Part shown: positions 1-11,862 of the stretch, in pieces
Position numbering within the stretch: position 1 is the stretch's first letter
Layout of the letters: each line of letters opens with the position of its first letter
Source of the DNA: Mesocentrotus franciscanus
Taxonomy: Eukaryota > Echinodermata > Echinoidea > Camarodonta > Strongylocentrotidae
Length of the DNA stretch: 64,000 bases
NCBI GenBank assembly: GCA_037976565.1
Contig: CP137680.1
Span: 23,265,533-23,329,532, forward strand
Direction of reading: 5' to 3'
Made by a program: the position numbers and the translations under genes
Notes under the pieces: generated by a model
Told to the model about the DNA's origin: nothing
What the model saw: only the letters and a program-made list of their open reading frames with translations
Databases searched by the model: none

Positions 1-1400
1 TTCAACCAAAATGTTTGTTCTGAAATGCATAAAAACAATGGTGGGCTCCTGAACCATAAGATCTTGGCACTTGGGTACATTTCATCAAATAATCAGTCGA
101 TGCCATCGTTTTCAGCACAAGTTTTTACTTACTTGAACACTATTTTCCCTGTCGGGGCCGTTTGTGTACCTAACTAATATAATTGTGTCTTAGCTCTGCA
201 TGCTACACGCGTCCTCAAAATTGTTAAATTGAGAAGTATGCCGGTATATGGCCTATATATGCCTACCTGGGTTTCATTATCAAGATAAAACTTTGGTCGT
301 TAAATGTAACGAGCTAAGCCATGAAAAACGATAAACAATATTTTAGCGTTGGGGAATAACATTATTTCCATAAAGAGACACATACCGGTGATCGAGAATC
401 TATTCATGTGAATCCAACTTCGCTTGCTTCTCCAGATTTTATCATCCACCATTATCCATTCATAGCTATATCACAGTGCGGGTATAGAATGAACTAAACA
501 TTCATAATTTGAGAAATAACGGGTCTCGTGTTCCACTTCCAGGTGCATTAACCGACATCTTCATATCAAATCATATCTTTAAAACTCAGCCGTCCTCAAT
601 ATTATTGATTGCCCCATCTACATGATCGAAAAAATGTTTTTATGACTTCTCAACAAACTTGTTTTTCCAGGAAAGTATAAATAATCATGACCCAGGCCTC
701 GTTGTAAATGTTTCTCTGCTTAAAAGAATAACTGTTCAAAATGGAGTGGCGTATAAACTTGCATGATTTTTTTCTTCTAACTTTTAAAAATTTCATCATT
801 CTCTTTATCACAATTTGGTTAATGTCCATGTTTCTGCGAATATCGAGATCTCCGCCCTTGTTCTTCCCTATGAAATAGAAGTCATGTACTTAGATCAAGC
901 GTGGCATCTTCTCTTATTATTTTGCTTGGAGATAATACGCATAATTTCCTTTGCCACGATTCATTTAATGGCGGTGTTTACCAAACAGGTTAATATCTGA
1001 AAACATAAAATACTGACACTGCATTCGAATCATTAACCTTTGTCAACTCTAGACTGAGTAAAGACCATTAACCAAATCTCAATAGTCTCGGGATCAAATG
1101 CTCAGGATTTGTTTCTTTTTATAGTTTAGTCAAGGAAAATCCAGAAATACATTATTCTTTGAAAAAGAAAGATATCAACGAACTGGTTCAGGTAATGCAC
1201 TGATTCCAAGGGTCACAACAGGAGAAAGTAGAGTGTGAATCTGTGTATTAAAATTATGTATAAAAAAAACTTTAAATGGAGTTACAGATTTCAAAGCTGT
1301 CATTCTCAGCATGATGTATAGATGTGGTAAGTACTTAACCTGATCGAGTTTTGGTCTGTGGTCTGTGGAAGGAATAAGAAAAACTCTCTATCAAGTGTAT
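1..1400. other. Anonymous AT-rich sequence
   Basis: No coding, RNA or repeat signal could be supported. Open frames are 61 codons or fewer. Confidence 0.6.
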
Positions 1401-1404
1401 CATG

Positions 1405-1615
1405 GTATAGTAAAATGATTTATTCCATTGTCTCTCAATCCTAGGGTTGAGGGTTCGAATTCCACCGCGACACCAACGTCATTTGGCAAGACATTAATCG
1501 ACATTTGACACTCTTTAGTCAGGTGTAAATGGGTACCTAATATTAACTGCAAGGCCCTTAGCAATGATGATGATGAAGCTTTCCTGAATAACAAAATGTA
1601 TCATTATTTATTGTT
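1405..1615 (+). mobile_element. Degenerate tRNA-derived SINE, family A
   Basis: A box-B-like GGGTTCGAATTCC at 1451-1463 is followed by GGCAAGACATTAATCGACA, then AGGTGTAAATGGGTACC, both shared with the better family A copies (for example at 45621-45989). It ends in GATGATGATGA. The box A half of the tRNA-like head is worn. This is the only plus-strand copy of this family that I see in the window. Confidence 0.7.
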
Positions 1616-1755
1616 GTTAGTGTTGGTATTCTTATTGCTATTATTCTTATTGTTATTTTCGCATTCTTATTCCAATTCTTATTCCTATTCTTGTTCTTAT
1701 TCACATTCTCATTCTAATTCTTATTCTTACTATTTTTCTCATTCCTAGTCGTATG
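1600..1755. repeat. Degenerate (TTATTC)n repeat
   Basis: Hexanucleotide-like TTATTC, CATTCT and AATTCTTATTC units run for about 150 bp directly after the SINE at 1405-1615; probably its expanded tail. Confidence 0.8.
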
Positions 1756-2105
1756 AAAACTATTATGATACTATTGTTATCAATTCATGACACAAAAGAA
1801 GAGGGGAGCTGAGGGGTATTTTTTTAAATATAAAGACATCACTGCAATGCAAAATTAAGGAATACATTTTGATATGGGAAAAGTACTTTTTTAGTACACA
1901 TTAAAACAGTTTTTGAGGGAGATTACTTCTTCTTAATTCATTTAACTTTGTTAGAAAGACTAAGTTTGTATCCCTCTTTAAAAATTGAAATAACTGGAAA
2001 CTATATAACAATGAATATATTGCCGACGTTGCCTCAACCGTTAGTAAATAAGTTTTAAATCAGGTCATACTTTCCACATGAGTCACTTCCTGATTTAAAA
2101 AAAAA

Positions 2106-2490
2106 AGATATAAACGAAGGGCTACTTGTCCCCCATAAATACCTACATCAATGGGAACATTTACCAATGTAAGTTTAAATTCTGTCACTGATTCGTGATA
2201 CATATTATCATATTATGCGAAAGATACTCTCGAGACACCTCATTATACATGTATATGTTATATATACACCGGCATTCGCATCTTTCCGACGCTACTTCTT
2301 TAAAGGGAGAAACAAATAAGTGAAGGGCTACTTGCCCGACAAATGCCATCATCAATGGCAAAGACGACAGTAAACACACATTTCTTTTAATAATGACTTA
2401 ATGAGGCAAAAATCATCTAACACGAAATACACTCTCAAGACACTTCATTACACCGGCATGTTCAGCTTTTCAACTAAAGCGTTTGGACCA
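2106..2490. repeat. Diverged two-copy tandem duplication
   Basis: ACGAAGGGCTACTTGTCCCC (2114) and GTGAAGGGCTACTTGCCCGA (2321) start related blocks. Each continues through a CATCAATGG word, CTCTCGAGACACCTCATTA or CTCTCAAGACACTTCATTA, and CACCGGCAT. Period about 207 bp, identity roughly 75%. No gene seen. Confidence 0.7.
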
Positions 2491-2499
2491 GCTCAAACC

Positions 2500-4480
2500 A
2501 CCTTGAGAAACGAAATATCGTGATATGTCACTTGTAAACTATTTCGGATTCTATGTCAGAGTGTTTTGCTTTCTTCTTCTTCTTGTTTCTCTCTCATGAT
2601 GCTCAAGTGATCTCTTACACAGAAACTGACATATCGCTAAATCTCCCCGCTAATATGTAGATCTGACTCTTGAATTAGGCACCATCGGGCAGAATGAAGA
2701 AGGGAATCAATTTAGCGGTCCACCAATCGCATGATTTGCCGTAGTAAATGCTTCCTTTATTCAAGTACGTTACATTTTTCTGGCGACATGGTGTACATTG
2801 TTCTCAGTATTTATGCATGATTAGCCGATGCACGACCTGTTTTTTTACCCTTCCGGTTTTGAACACGGTGTAGATTGTACTCAACCAATTGTTACAGACA
2901 TTATGCATAATTTAGGCTGTTATGAATAAGTAAAGCCCTGGGATGAATTATAAAACGGTGTTGCGTGTTAATCATCAACCATACTGCCTCACTGGAAATA
3001 GGATACATGATTTTTTTTTAAATAATAAAGCAAGGGCGAATCACGAGTTAAATTAAAACCTGCAGGGAATATCAAACATCATGGTAGTATGACGATTGAT
3101 TTTGATGGAAAACACAAATAGGTTTGTTTTATAAACAAAGGAATAGACTGTGATCCTCTTGGGTAACAGAAAAAACACATAATTGTCTAAGAATACAATG
3201 GTTTTTTCTGTGCCCATCTCTCCAATTAGCTTCGTCTTTGCACCCACTATAGTTGTTCCCTATAGAGACGTGTTCTGGGAAATAAAAAAACAAATACATT
3301 GATTTAAAAAAATGCATTAACCACTTACGAAGTGTCTGATGGCATTCAGATGGTAGTTTCACTGCGATTCAATTCTTCAGTTCAATGACATTATAGACCA
3401 TATGGACAATACTTGCCGTTGTACTTGATGTATAACTGTCAGTTTTTTCGCGCTACATTTGTTCTGGGAAAGATAGATGCCAATCTAACAGTGAGACTGA
3501 GATTTTTTTTTAACAATGCCCGGCATTACTTAGTTCTATCCACAAATAAAATAACTACATGAAGTAAATTGCAAACCACGATGCCTGATGAATCAACGTA
3601 GATCTCATGAACTTGCTTTATGCAAGTGAAACATTGTATCCTTTTCAATTGATATTATCTCCAAGACTTCAGATAGCTGTGAGCAACAATCTCAATCATC
3701 TTGATTTCCTTTCTCAGTGTTAAAATTGATCACTTAAAAGGAATACTAACTGATTGCCTGTTTGTTACGATGAATCCATCGGTTCATACTAGAATTACAT
3801 TAAAAACCAATACAAATAAAATAAGCTTGGGTCAATGACCTGACAGTTGACGAGTTGAAAAAGAGAGGTTTTATTTTGTATGTATGTTTGATTATGAATA
3901 TAGGAGGGAATCAGCAATCATGCACAATAATTGGAAAATTATCAATATAGTCATCCGACGCCAGAATATTGTGAAAATTATGAATCACATAGACTGGTAT
4001 TACTCCAGTGAATGATTTCTGAAGAAAACAAGTAACAATGAATCCGTCTCTTTTCGAAACCAATTATTCTTGAGGAAAAATATGATTCTCCTATTATCCT
4101 CACAACCCATCGGTCATCGAACCTTTCAGTTTGAAACATTTCTGGAAAGATCTGTTTGGAGAAATCTCCCTCGTCCCATTTTTTGTGTATAAACCAGCTG
4201 AGATTATTTTTTATTACAAGTGCCCCTATCGGAGATAAATCGTGGGCAAAGCCACAGGATGTGAGTGTTGGAGGTGCGTTCCTCTTCTGGAGGTAGACTT
4301 TCATTTTAATACTATGCTAAGGTATCGCAGCTATGACTAACGAATGTTTAAAGGAACCTTATTAATCAGCGTATATTACATTCTGTGCTATCCCATTTTG
4401 CGTACTCCCATATTGCAAAGCAAAGGAGCTGCGATTCAAAATGGAAATGATTACCCATTGAATGAAATAAGTATCTCAAA
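2500..4480. other. Anonymous sequence
   Basis: Nothing recognised. A 108-codon minus-strand frame at 3978-4304 has no motif, membrane segment or codon pattern that I could support as a gene. Confidence 0.55.
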
Positions 4481-4485
4481 CGCCA

Positions 4486-5872
4486 GAAGCTATTCTAATA
4501 CTTGGGAGAAGTTTATATTGTTTTCACTGGTCGTCAACCCCATATGTTCGTAAATACTGTGTCTATTCGGGCATTAAAAATCACCTGCCAAGGTTCTTTA
4601 AAATGCAATCACACCACTAGAACTTGACTTATTCTTGAATTCAAAAACCAGAGGGTGTTAAATTTAACACTTTCTTGGTATCTATATCGTGCAACTCCTC
4701 TGGTGTTACTTAACACCATTTTCTGGAATTAGATAATTTCAATTCCACTTTTGGTGTTAATATTTGACAACTCCTACTGGTGTAGATTAACACCAATATC
4801 TGGAATCATAACAAATTCAATTCCACTTTTGGTGTTTATATTCATGTTGATCCATTAGAGATTTTTCTATGTATGTCTAATGGTCCCACATTCCATATTC
4901 CCTATTATCGACCATTATCGACCAGGGTAGAGGAACCAGTGGTAAACTGATAATTCATAATCGATGTTGGCAACTGTCCACCAATAGGTATATTCTAATC
5001 TCCATTGCATTAACTCCATCACATAGATCATTTGAAGTAAATTCAAGATTAACATGTATGTGGTACAGGCTGGTACACATATATATATAATAAACATGCA
5101 TGTTGTTTCTTGGTTAGTAATCATATAATCAATATATCTATTGCTAAAACGTTAATATAATTGTAACAAGATCGGACATATAATCTATTGGTCAATAATT
5201 GCCAAAGGAAAATACAAATCACAAAATTGATGTGCATTGTCATAATTTGCTTAACAAATCATGATAAATGTATTTTTCTGTGAACACGTGTAAAGTAATC
5301 ATTAAGCGCGCGTACACTTTGTGAAAACTTATTCGACCAATCAACCGCCTTAAACGAAATCACGTGATGATACTTTCAACACCAAGCATAAAACAACACC
5401 ATGTTACTTAACACCTAGTAATTATTAATGCATGCTTAAATCTGACCGGTGTTAAAAATAACACCAATGGTGTCAAAAAAATTCAATACCATACTGGTGT
5501 TAGAAATTTAACACCCTGGTTTTTGAAGTGTCCCAAGATTCTTTAAAATGCAATCACACCACTAGAACTTGACTTATTCTCGAATTCATAACAATCGTAG
5601 CTATATCTGGCGAGGATTTTTAGGTTTTTGATGATGTGGTTCCACTTGACAGAAGCTATTCTAATACTTGCGAGAAGTTTATATTTTTCCACTGGTCGTC
5701 AACCCCTATATGTTCGTAAATACTCAGTCTATTTGGGCATTAAAAATCACCTCCCAAGGTTCTTTAAAATGCAATAACACCAGTAGAGCTTGACTTATTC
5801 TTAAATTCATAAGAAGCGTAGCTATATCTGGCGAGGATATTAAGGTTTTTGATGATGTGGTTCCACTTGATG
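4486..5872. repeat. Tandem duplication of a ~220 bp unit, split by the inserted element
   Basis: The unit runs from AGAAGCTATTCTAATACTTG to GATGTGGTTCCACTTGA. Copy 1 is 4486-4644, cut at GAATTC by the 888 bp element. Copy 2 is a fragment, 5532-5650, that starts again at CCAAGATTCTTTAAAATGC and so repeats about 55 bp of copy 1. Copy 3 is complete, 5651-5872. Copies differ by scattered substitutions. No gene is evident, although 5820-6255 runs toward a LINE ORF1 remnant. Confidence 0.85.
4640..5527. mobile_element. 888 bp non-autonomous inverted-repeat element (MITE-like)
   Basis: The left end TTCAAAAACCAGAGGGTGTT and the right end read on the other strand (TTCAAAAACCAGGGTGTTAA) are inverted copies that continue into AAATTT. 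The interior is full of GGTGTTA and TAACACC pairs, including two roughly 78 bp tandem units at about 4691-4767 and 4768-4845, each with CAACTCCT..TGGTGT and CAATTCCACTTTTGGTGTT. No coding capacity. The element lies inside a small tandem duplication (4486-5872). Superfamily not assigned; no clear short target-site duplication. Confidence 0.75.
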
Positions 5873-6135
5873 ATATCCCCTTACAGATGAAAGCACACCA
5901 GCAACAGGTGTATAGCACTAGATGTAGGAAGTCAGCGGTGTCAAACCACGAACGTCAGAACGGCGTCACAATTTTTTATTTTGCGACTTTTCACGTGGTT
6001 TCAGGTGGCTTGCCTGAGCCGCCCAAAGTCTCACATCACATAGGTGGGATTAGCGAAAGTCTAACCAAGCTATTGACAGTAAATGAGTTCCGATACGTCT
6101 CAAATCTTTGAAAATATACATCAATAGAAACCCTA

Positions 6136-6255
6136 ACCAGCAACAAAAACAAGGTATTATACAAAGCCCGTGTGGCTAGGAAGGAGGCAGGCTACTGCTT
6201 TATATGGACTCACAATGTGAAGATCCTTGTCAAGAAGAATGCTGATTGCCTCTGA
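6136..6255 (+). pseudogene. LINE ORF1 C-terminal remnant (FP25K-like domain)
   Basis: Forty codons ending at TGA read NKNKVLYKARVARKEAG, then CFIWTHNVKILVKKN. This matches the pattern KxxLYxxARxxKxxxxFxxxWxxxGxIxxRK of the baculovirus-FP-like domain found at the end of ORF1 proteins of CR1/L2-type LINEs, which bind element RNA. Upstream, the frame is lost. With the endonuclease remnant 350 bp downstream it probably once formed one LINE copy. Family assignment is from memory of the pattern, not a search. Confidence 0.55.
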
Positions 6256-6261
6256 AGCAGA

Positions 6262-6602
6262 TGTTCAATTCAATTCAAATGATTTGCTTTCTCATGAAAA
6301 ACATAATACAATGAAATTGCAATGTTATTTGCAATTTAATATAAGTATATTACAAAAAATATACAATGAAACAAGTCAAATATAATAGTAATGGCACGAG
6401 AAAAGAGGAACTAAATAAAAGCAGAGCTTGTTGAAGAAGTAGTTCCTTAGAGGATGTTTTACAATACGTCTTGAAAACGAATTATACAGAGACAACCAAT
6501 AAGTTAAAAAATAGGTAATAAAAAAAAAAATTATGAATTTGGGAAAGGTGATTAAAAAAGAGGGAAAAATGGGGGGAAATAGATGAAGAAAAAATAACGA
6601 TA
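6262..6602 (-). mobile_element. Inserted LINE/SINE 3' tail (minus strand), then A-rich sequence
   Basis: On the minus strand the stretch ends with CATGAGAAAGCAAATCATTT followed by GAATTGAATTGAA, a short-period tail typical of CR1/L2-like LINE or SINE 3' ends in marine invertebrates. It lies between the ORF1 and endonuclease remnants of a plus-strand LINE, so it looks like a nested insertion. The right boundary is not defined; 6500-6600 is A/G-rich and unrecognised. Confidence 0.45.
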
Positions 6603-7110
6603 GACACCGACGGTAATTATTCTTCTGACACAATTCAATCCTTTGGATGGTCAACTGAGGAATTTAATAACTTTATTTCTTCTCATAATGCCAATTTCAG
6701 TGTTTCACATATTGACATCCGATCCTTAAGTACAAATATTAATAGTCTCAAGACATCATCAAGCATGAATTCAGTTTTATTGGTCTTTCAGATCTTCGGC
6801 AAAGCGAAGAGGACAATTTTTTCTATTAACGATTATAGATTTGAACATTCATGTCGTGAGAGAGGTAGAGGGGGTTGTTTAGGATCATACATAAAGTCAA
6901 ATTTTGAATACATTTCACTGGAAATGCATGTTTGTTATGCAGAACCTCTATGGTTGAAAAGCCCTATAAGAACTAGATAATTAATTGTGGGAATATTTTA
7001 CAGAAATCCCAGGAAAGTTTGCAGGATGTGATACATCAGTGCAAGATCGATAATTACTGTTGTATTTTGATATGGGATTTTAATGTTGAATTTAGTTCTT
7101 AAAAATGAAA
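6603..7110 (+). pseudogene. CR1/L2-like LINE endonuclease remnant
   Basis: From 6603 the frame is open to 6980 and reads FSVSHIDIRSLSTNINSL, the usual start of the AP-like endonuclease of CR1/L2-type LINEs, then SINDYRFEHSCRERG and GSYIKSNFEYISLEM. A small frame excursion replaces the expected catalytic GLSETW segment (a GLSDLR reading remains in another frame). After the stop the series continues as LIVGIFYRNP and then WDFNVEFSS, where GDFN is expected. Downstream the homology fades by about 7220. The protein would nick the insertion target; this copy is long dead. The reverse transcriptase part is absent here. Confidence 0.75.
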
Positions 7111-7229
7111 TGTTGATTCAGTCCGCTCGTTTATATCACCACTACAATATTTAGGTATGAAACAATTATAAACACTCGTATTGCAAGTATTTAAAGGCTC
7201 CCATTTATCACACCTATATAAATAGAAAT

Positions 7230-8900
7230 ATCTATAGTGATCATGAGGGTACAATAATTACTAATTTTACAGACACTTATTTGCATAAGAAGGACTGTAT
7301 GTATCACGTACTTCCAATGGCCACGATGGTCAATGTACTACAAACCAACAAGGAGCAAAACACACCAAGCTCAAAACAATCAACGGATCGATTAGTGTAG
7401 TTACAAGTGAATACATCTATACAGGCATGGGCGCAATTCGGGATATATTATAGCATAGAGTAAAGACCGAGCGATGTGTTTGTGCTTAAATTCTTAAATG
7501 TTAAATCAGCATTTAAAGAGGGTGAATTGACCACTTTTTCATAATGGTGGATTAGCACTTTGTACATGCTGGATCCAACACTATGATTATGAACATGTGA
7601 TGAAGGTTGAAAGTGGCATGTTAAAAGTGTATATATGACATTTTGAAAGAGTGGTCACTCTTTGGCCTTTAAAAATGGTGATGTAATATTTTCTTTTTTT
7701 GCAAAAATTACAATGCTGCATGATATCTTATGTTGTAATAAACATGGTTAGGATTATTTCCTTCAAAAGAATAGATTGATAAAACGTCAATTTCCACGAT
7801 TGATTACGTTAGAGGTCCAATCGCTGTTTACGGTCACGGGGCAATAGGGTCATACTCTGTACCTCAATGTTTACTTAATCAACCGGCTTCTCTGTCTAGC
7901 TAGACCTAGAATTGGCGCACCTTTCCAAACAACGCCAGTCATAGAACTGGCAGGGTATAATCCCTCGGGAGGCTAGCCGGCTCGAATAGCAGGGCGACAA
8001 ACAGCACACTCAATGTATAAACCTAATTGCTAACGAACTCGATATCTACCCTAGATGCCTAGTTTTCTTGTGATATACACACAGTCCCACAAATTCACGC
8101 ATGCATGCACGCACGCACGCACCCACACTCATACATAACTTACACGCGCATATTATGCTACATTCATGTAGTGTGATTCCTGCTGTTCGTCCGAATGGTT
8201 GTGTTTCTTAATGGTGGCCCACAATTTAAAAAAAAAATGTCTTTCAGAATCTGTTACTTTTGTAACGGACCCGTTTATCCTTTCTTACAAGGTTTAAACG
8301 AATTTTTTATGATTACGATTACCTAAGATGTCACACACTTTATCGTGATCCATATGTGATGGGAATAACGATAACACAAATATCAGTGTGTTATGGTAAT
8401 CTATTTTTGGAAGGGTTATTCACTAGTCATGCTAACATTTATGTGATCAAGAATAATCCATACTAATGAGGCTCCTTATCGTACAAAACGAAAGTAATAC
8501 TTAAAATAAAAGAAACATAATTGTACAGTGCATCTCATAAATGTCTTCCCAAAATTGATAGAAGAATAACATAATTTTTAAAAAAGCGTTGTAAGCAAAA
8601 TTCACGCGTGTGTATAGCTTAATATGGACTTAGGGCTCAGAAAAAAATATGGCAATATTGCGCATGAGTGAGCAAAAGCCACTTTGTGAAAGGATGCATC
8701 TAGACATGAAAAATATCGGTATTTGTTCTGGCAGGTATCAACAAAGTTGATAGCCGTGAAGAACGTAGATATTTTGAACATTCTGATCATAACAACAGAA
8801 GACAGGGCAGTCTTTATGTCCTGATATTTCTGTGCTTGAGTGAGCAATTAGGTACTTTAGTGGGTGTTTATAAAAAAATACTTTCGATGATATTTTTCCT
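7230..8900. other. Anonymous sequence
   Basis: No gene seen. 7870-7990 is GC-richer with short hairpins (GCCAGTCATAGAACTGGC). Minus-strand frames at 8602-9061 overlap each other and the candidate element at 8911 and show no domain. Confidence 0.5.
8096..8124. repeat. (GCAC)n microsatellite
   Basis: Seven or so ATGC/GCAC tetranucleotides. Part of an otherwise unrecognised stretch. Confidence 0.85.
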
Positions 8901-8910
8901 TTTTCATTAA

Positions 8911-10431
8911 GTGATCTCCTGCAGATCTGCAGATCACCTTTTGATTTCGTCAGAATGTTTATTTCTAAATTTTTCTTCCTTTCTTTCTTCATTGTTTCGG
9001 CACGTTTTTTTATGATCCCATTATCTATTTTAAAAAACCGGCACCTTCCAATCACCATCAATTTTTCACCTCTAATTCCCTTTGGTCAGGAATAGAACGC
9101 TTCTCCCCCTCAGTGTGATCACTCAACCGTGACGTCATAATCTTCCTAACTAGCCATAACAAATTTAAAAACTTTGGTATACACAAGCTTGAAGTCAAGG
9201 GTCAATATGCGGGTATATTATTGTTCGCGCGTGCATCATCAACCGGGCGTCAAAATATGTAAATGCTCGTAGATAGTTTTGGGAATGTCGAAATGTTGTT
9301 TTGCGCATGGATCGAATTTGTTATACTTCCTTTTACAATTTTCTCAAAATTCAGTCCATTCTGACCTTAAATGACGTCATACGTGCGCGCCTAGATTTGA
9401 CAAAATCTTTACAAAATTGTAAGAAATATGTTGTTTAGCTCATTATAGCTCTTACATGAGTCTTTGAATCACCAAGCTCATGTTCATATTCGGATAGAGT
9501 ATGAGTTGTAGATACGATGTTTGTCTCATGTGACCAAATTTCTATTGTGACGTCATTATATGGCCTTTCATATTCAGAAATGTAGATTTGATTTGTTTAC
9601 ATAATTTTTGACAATTTTTGTTAAATATAATTTTTAATGTACATCAGACCGTATCGCCGTTATTCATCGCCGATTTTTGTACCCCTAAAACTTCGTATGT
9701 TGTAGCTGAGAATATACTCTAGAATGACATGATATCTATTTTTTAATTGGACGACGAGAGAATATTGACATTTTTCATTAAAATTTGTGAAAGTCTAAAT
9801 CCGCTATTTGGCATAAACACACGCGCTTGTACAAACTCTACAGCTTATTCATTATTCTTAAAATTCACAATAAATATATTTGATACATTAGTCTTATTCC
9901 AAGAAATTATGTGATGTATGTGTTATTGCGTTTTAATTTTTGTGTGCAAGGCCTATCGGAATATTAATCATTTTTAAAATTAATATAAAGATTGTTGTAA
10001 TGCTTTTCAACTTCATACTTGATCTCATGCACCCCTAATTTAGAGTACTTTCTTACTTATTAGTTTAATTCCAAGACTCCCGTAGTTTATCCAGATATTA
10101 TGCTCAGAAGTTTTTGTACAAACCCTATTAGGAATTCGATTACTGAGAAATATCACCTAAAATAAGAAGTGTAACCTATTGGGTTCAACTCACAGGTACT
10201 GCAACATGAAGAAAAAAAAATCCCGTTTCTGTGATGCTAGTATCCTTTTCAGACGTTCATTTTTATCAAAATATTGAGCCCAGAAATTTGTGTACAAAAT
10301 CTATAGGAAAATTCCGTCATTTAAATATTAGGGTGAACTTCAGCTCTTATTTTTGAGAGCGATTGTCGATGGTACGTCAGATGCCGTCTAACGATCATTT
10401 GTTCGTCATTTCAGATCTGCTGCAGATCACC
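8911..10431. mobile_element. Candidate long non-autonomous element with short inverted ends
   Basis: GTGATCTCCTGCAGATCTG at 8911-8929 is matched inverted by CAGATCTGCTGCAGATCAC at 10412-10430 (17 of 19 positions). The left end is also locally palindromic. The 1.5 kb between holds no convincing coding sequence, is AT-rich with several CpG-containing words, and carries three perfect TGACGTCA sites (9130, 9372, 9548). Ends this short could pair by chance, so the element call is tentative. Confidence 0.4.
9130..9555. promoter_or_regulatory. Cluster of three perfect CRE/ATF sites
   Basis: TGACGTCA, the palindromic binding site of CREB/ATF bZIP factors, occurs at 9130-9137, 9372-9379 and 9548-9555. 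In DNA of this composition fewer than one copy per 64 kb is expected. No gene is recognised nearby, so regulatory use is unproven. Confidence 0.5.
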
Positions 10432-11111
10432 TAATTCTTCAGTAGCGACGAGTCCCAGTCTAGTTATATTTTAAGATGGCATACTTATGATAATGTGGAT
10501 ATCAGGCTCTAAATATAATTGCCTAGGTGATCATGTGCTCATACGTTTAGTATACAGCTTGTGTATATCATGAATATTGCCAAATCAACTGTAACAAACG
10601 ATGCAAGCTCAGAATCAAGCACGCACAAATTAACACTCACACTCGCAGCCCCTCACCCACATAGGATCTCACACTTTCGCCTGTAAAGGTGTATTGCAGA
10701 TATTCACTCGTATTTTTTATTTGTTTATGTTTTTCGTCTTATGATGATGATTTCCTAATCAAGTTCAACAATAAAATCCTGTTTTTGCTTGACGGTAGCA
10801 TCATCAGCCCAGAGGGAGAAAAGAGAATACAAGAGGGCAAGAAAACCCACGTACTATCTGTGATACAAAATCGTTAAACTTTACGCCTCGGCTGGCGATT
10901 TACGCACCCGACCAGAACAAAGTTTTGGCGCCACAATCGCACGTACACATCAATAGCGCGCTTCTTCGGTTGGGTTGCCTTTGGTATTCCCTGAAGGCAT
11001 GACATTTCCTAGACCGGCAGAGAGAATCCTGTGAAATCAACAGGCGGGATTTAAAAGAGCTCTTGGCCGATTCCTTCAGTCCAATCCGACCTAATGAGGT
11101 TCCTTGGAAAT

Positions 11112-11560
11112 GGGCCATTCGAAAGTTAAAAAAACAAAGCACATATGAAAGAGTGTATCACTAGAAAGAATAGGGTTTTCGTATTTTTCTTTTATAAAAT
11201 GCCCGTTACAAAATAATTTACGTGAGCATATTTCTTTCCTTACTATTGTATAATTATTAGTTAACTTTTTTGTTAATTGCATGATACATATCATTTTAAT
11301 TTCAATACAAAAAGAAATCATTAGTAATTGCACTTTTCAATAAGATGATGAACTAATGAGATACCTAGAAAAGAGGAATATCGAAAGTTTAGAAACACAA
11401 AGCACGTGGGAAAGCTTGTACCACTCGATATTGTAATTTTCCGTACCGTTTGAAAATGTCAATTTAAAACTACTTGATTCATGTGAATATATTTCATTTC
11501 TTACTTTAGTTATTGTTGTAGTTGTTATTAAAAATTGATGCACATCATTTATAAGATTTG
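11112..11560. repeat. Diverged two-copy duplication
   Basis: CGAAAGTTAAAAAAACAAAG (about 11119) and CGAAAGTTTAGAAACACAAA (about 11384) open blocks that both continue with a GAAAG..GTACCACT-like word and a GAATATATTTC-TTTCTTACT word. Period about 265 bp. Minus-strand frames through the two blocks are weakly similar but show no known domain. Confidence 0.55.
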
Positions 11561-11639
11561 GAAACTCATCGTGTATTCTTCTTTTACTTTATTTTAGGCT
11601 TTAGATAACGAGAGTCAGACTCGACTAGCACATGTGCTA

Positions 11640-11862
11640 TTTCTGATTCACTCATTGTAAAAGGTCATTTATTGTTTTACTCTTGACACAAAATTTACTT
11701 ATTTGTTTGTTATAATGTATATCGCTGTAGAACATGTATGTTAATTTACGTCATGCTTGTATTTGACATATATTGACATTGTCATTGTACATTTATATAT
11801 CTTTTGTTTCAATGGTTTCAACGGTGGTGAATAAATAAATTCAATTCGAATTCAAATTTTAA
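11640..11862 (+). mobile_element. LINE 3' untranslated end with AATAAATAAATTCAATTC tail
   Basis: T-rich sequence with GTCATTGTACATTTATATAT and TTTCAATGGTTTCAACGG leads into GAATAAATAAATTCAATTCG, the usual layout of a CR1/L2-like LINE 3' end. No coding region precedes it. The left limit is arbitrary. Confidence 0.45.

Noticed and set aside
3978..4304. 108-codon minus-strand frame
   Set aside because: No recognisable domain; length within chance expectation.
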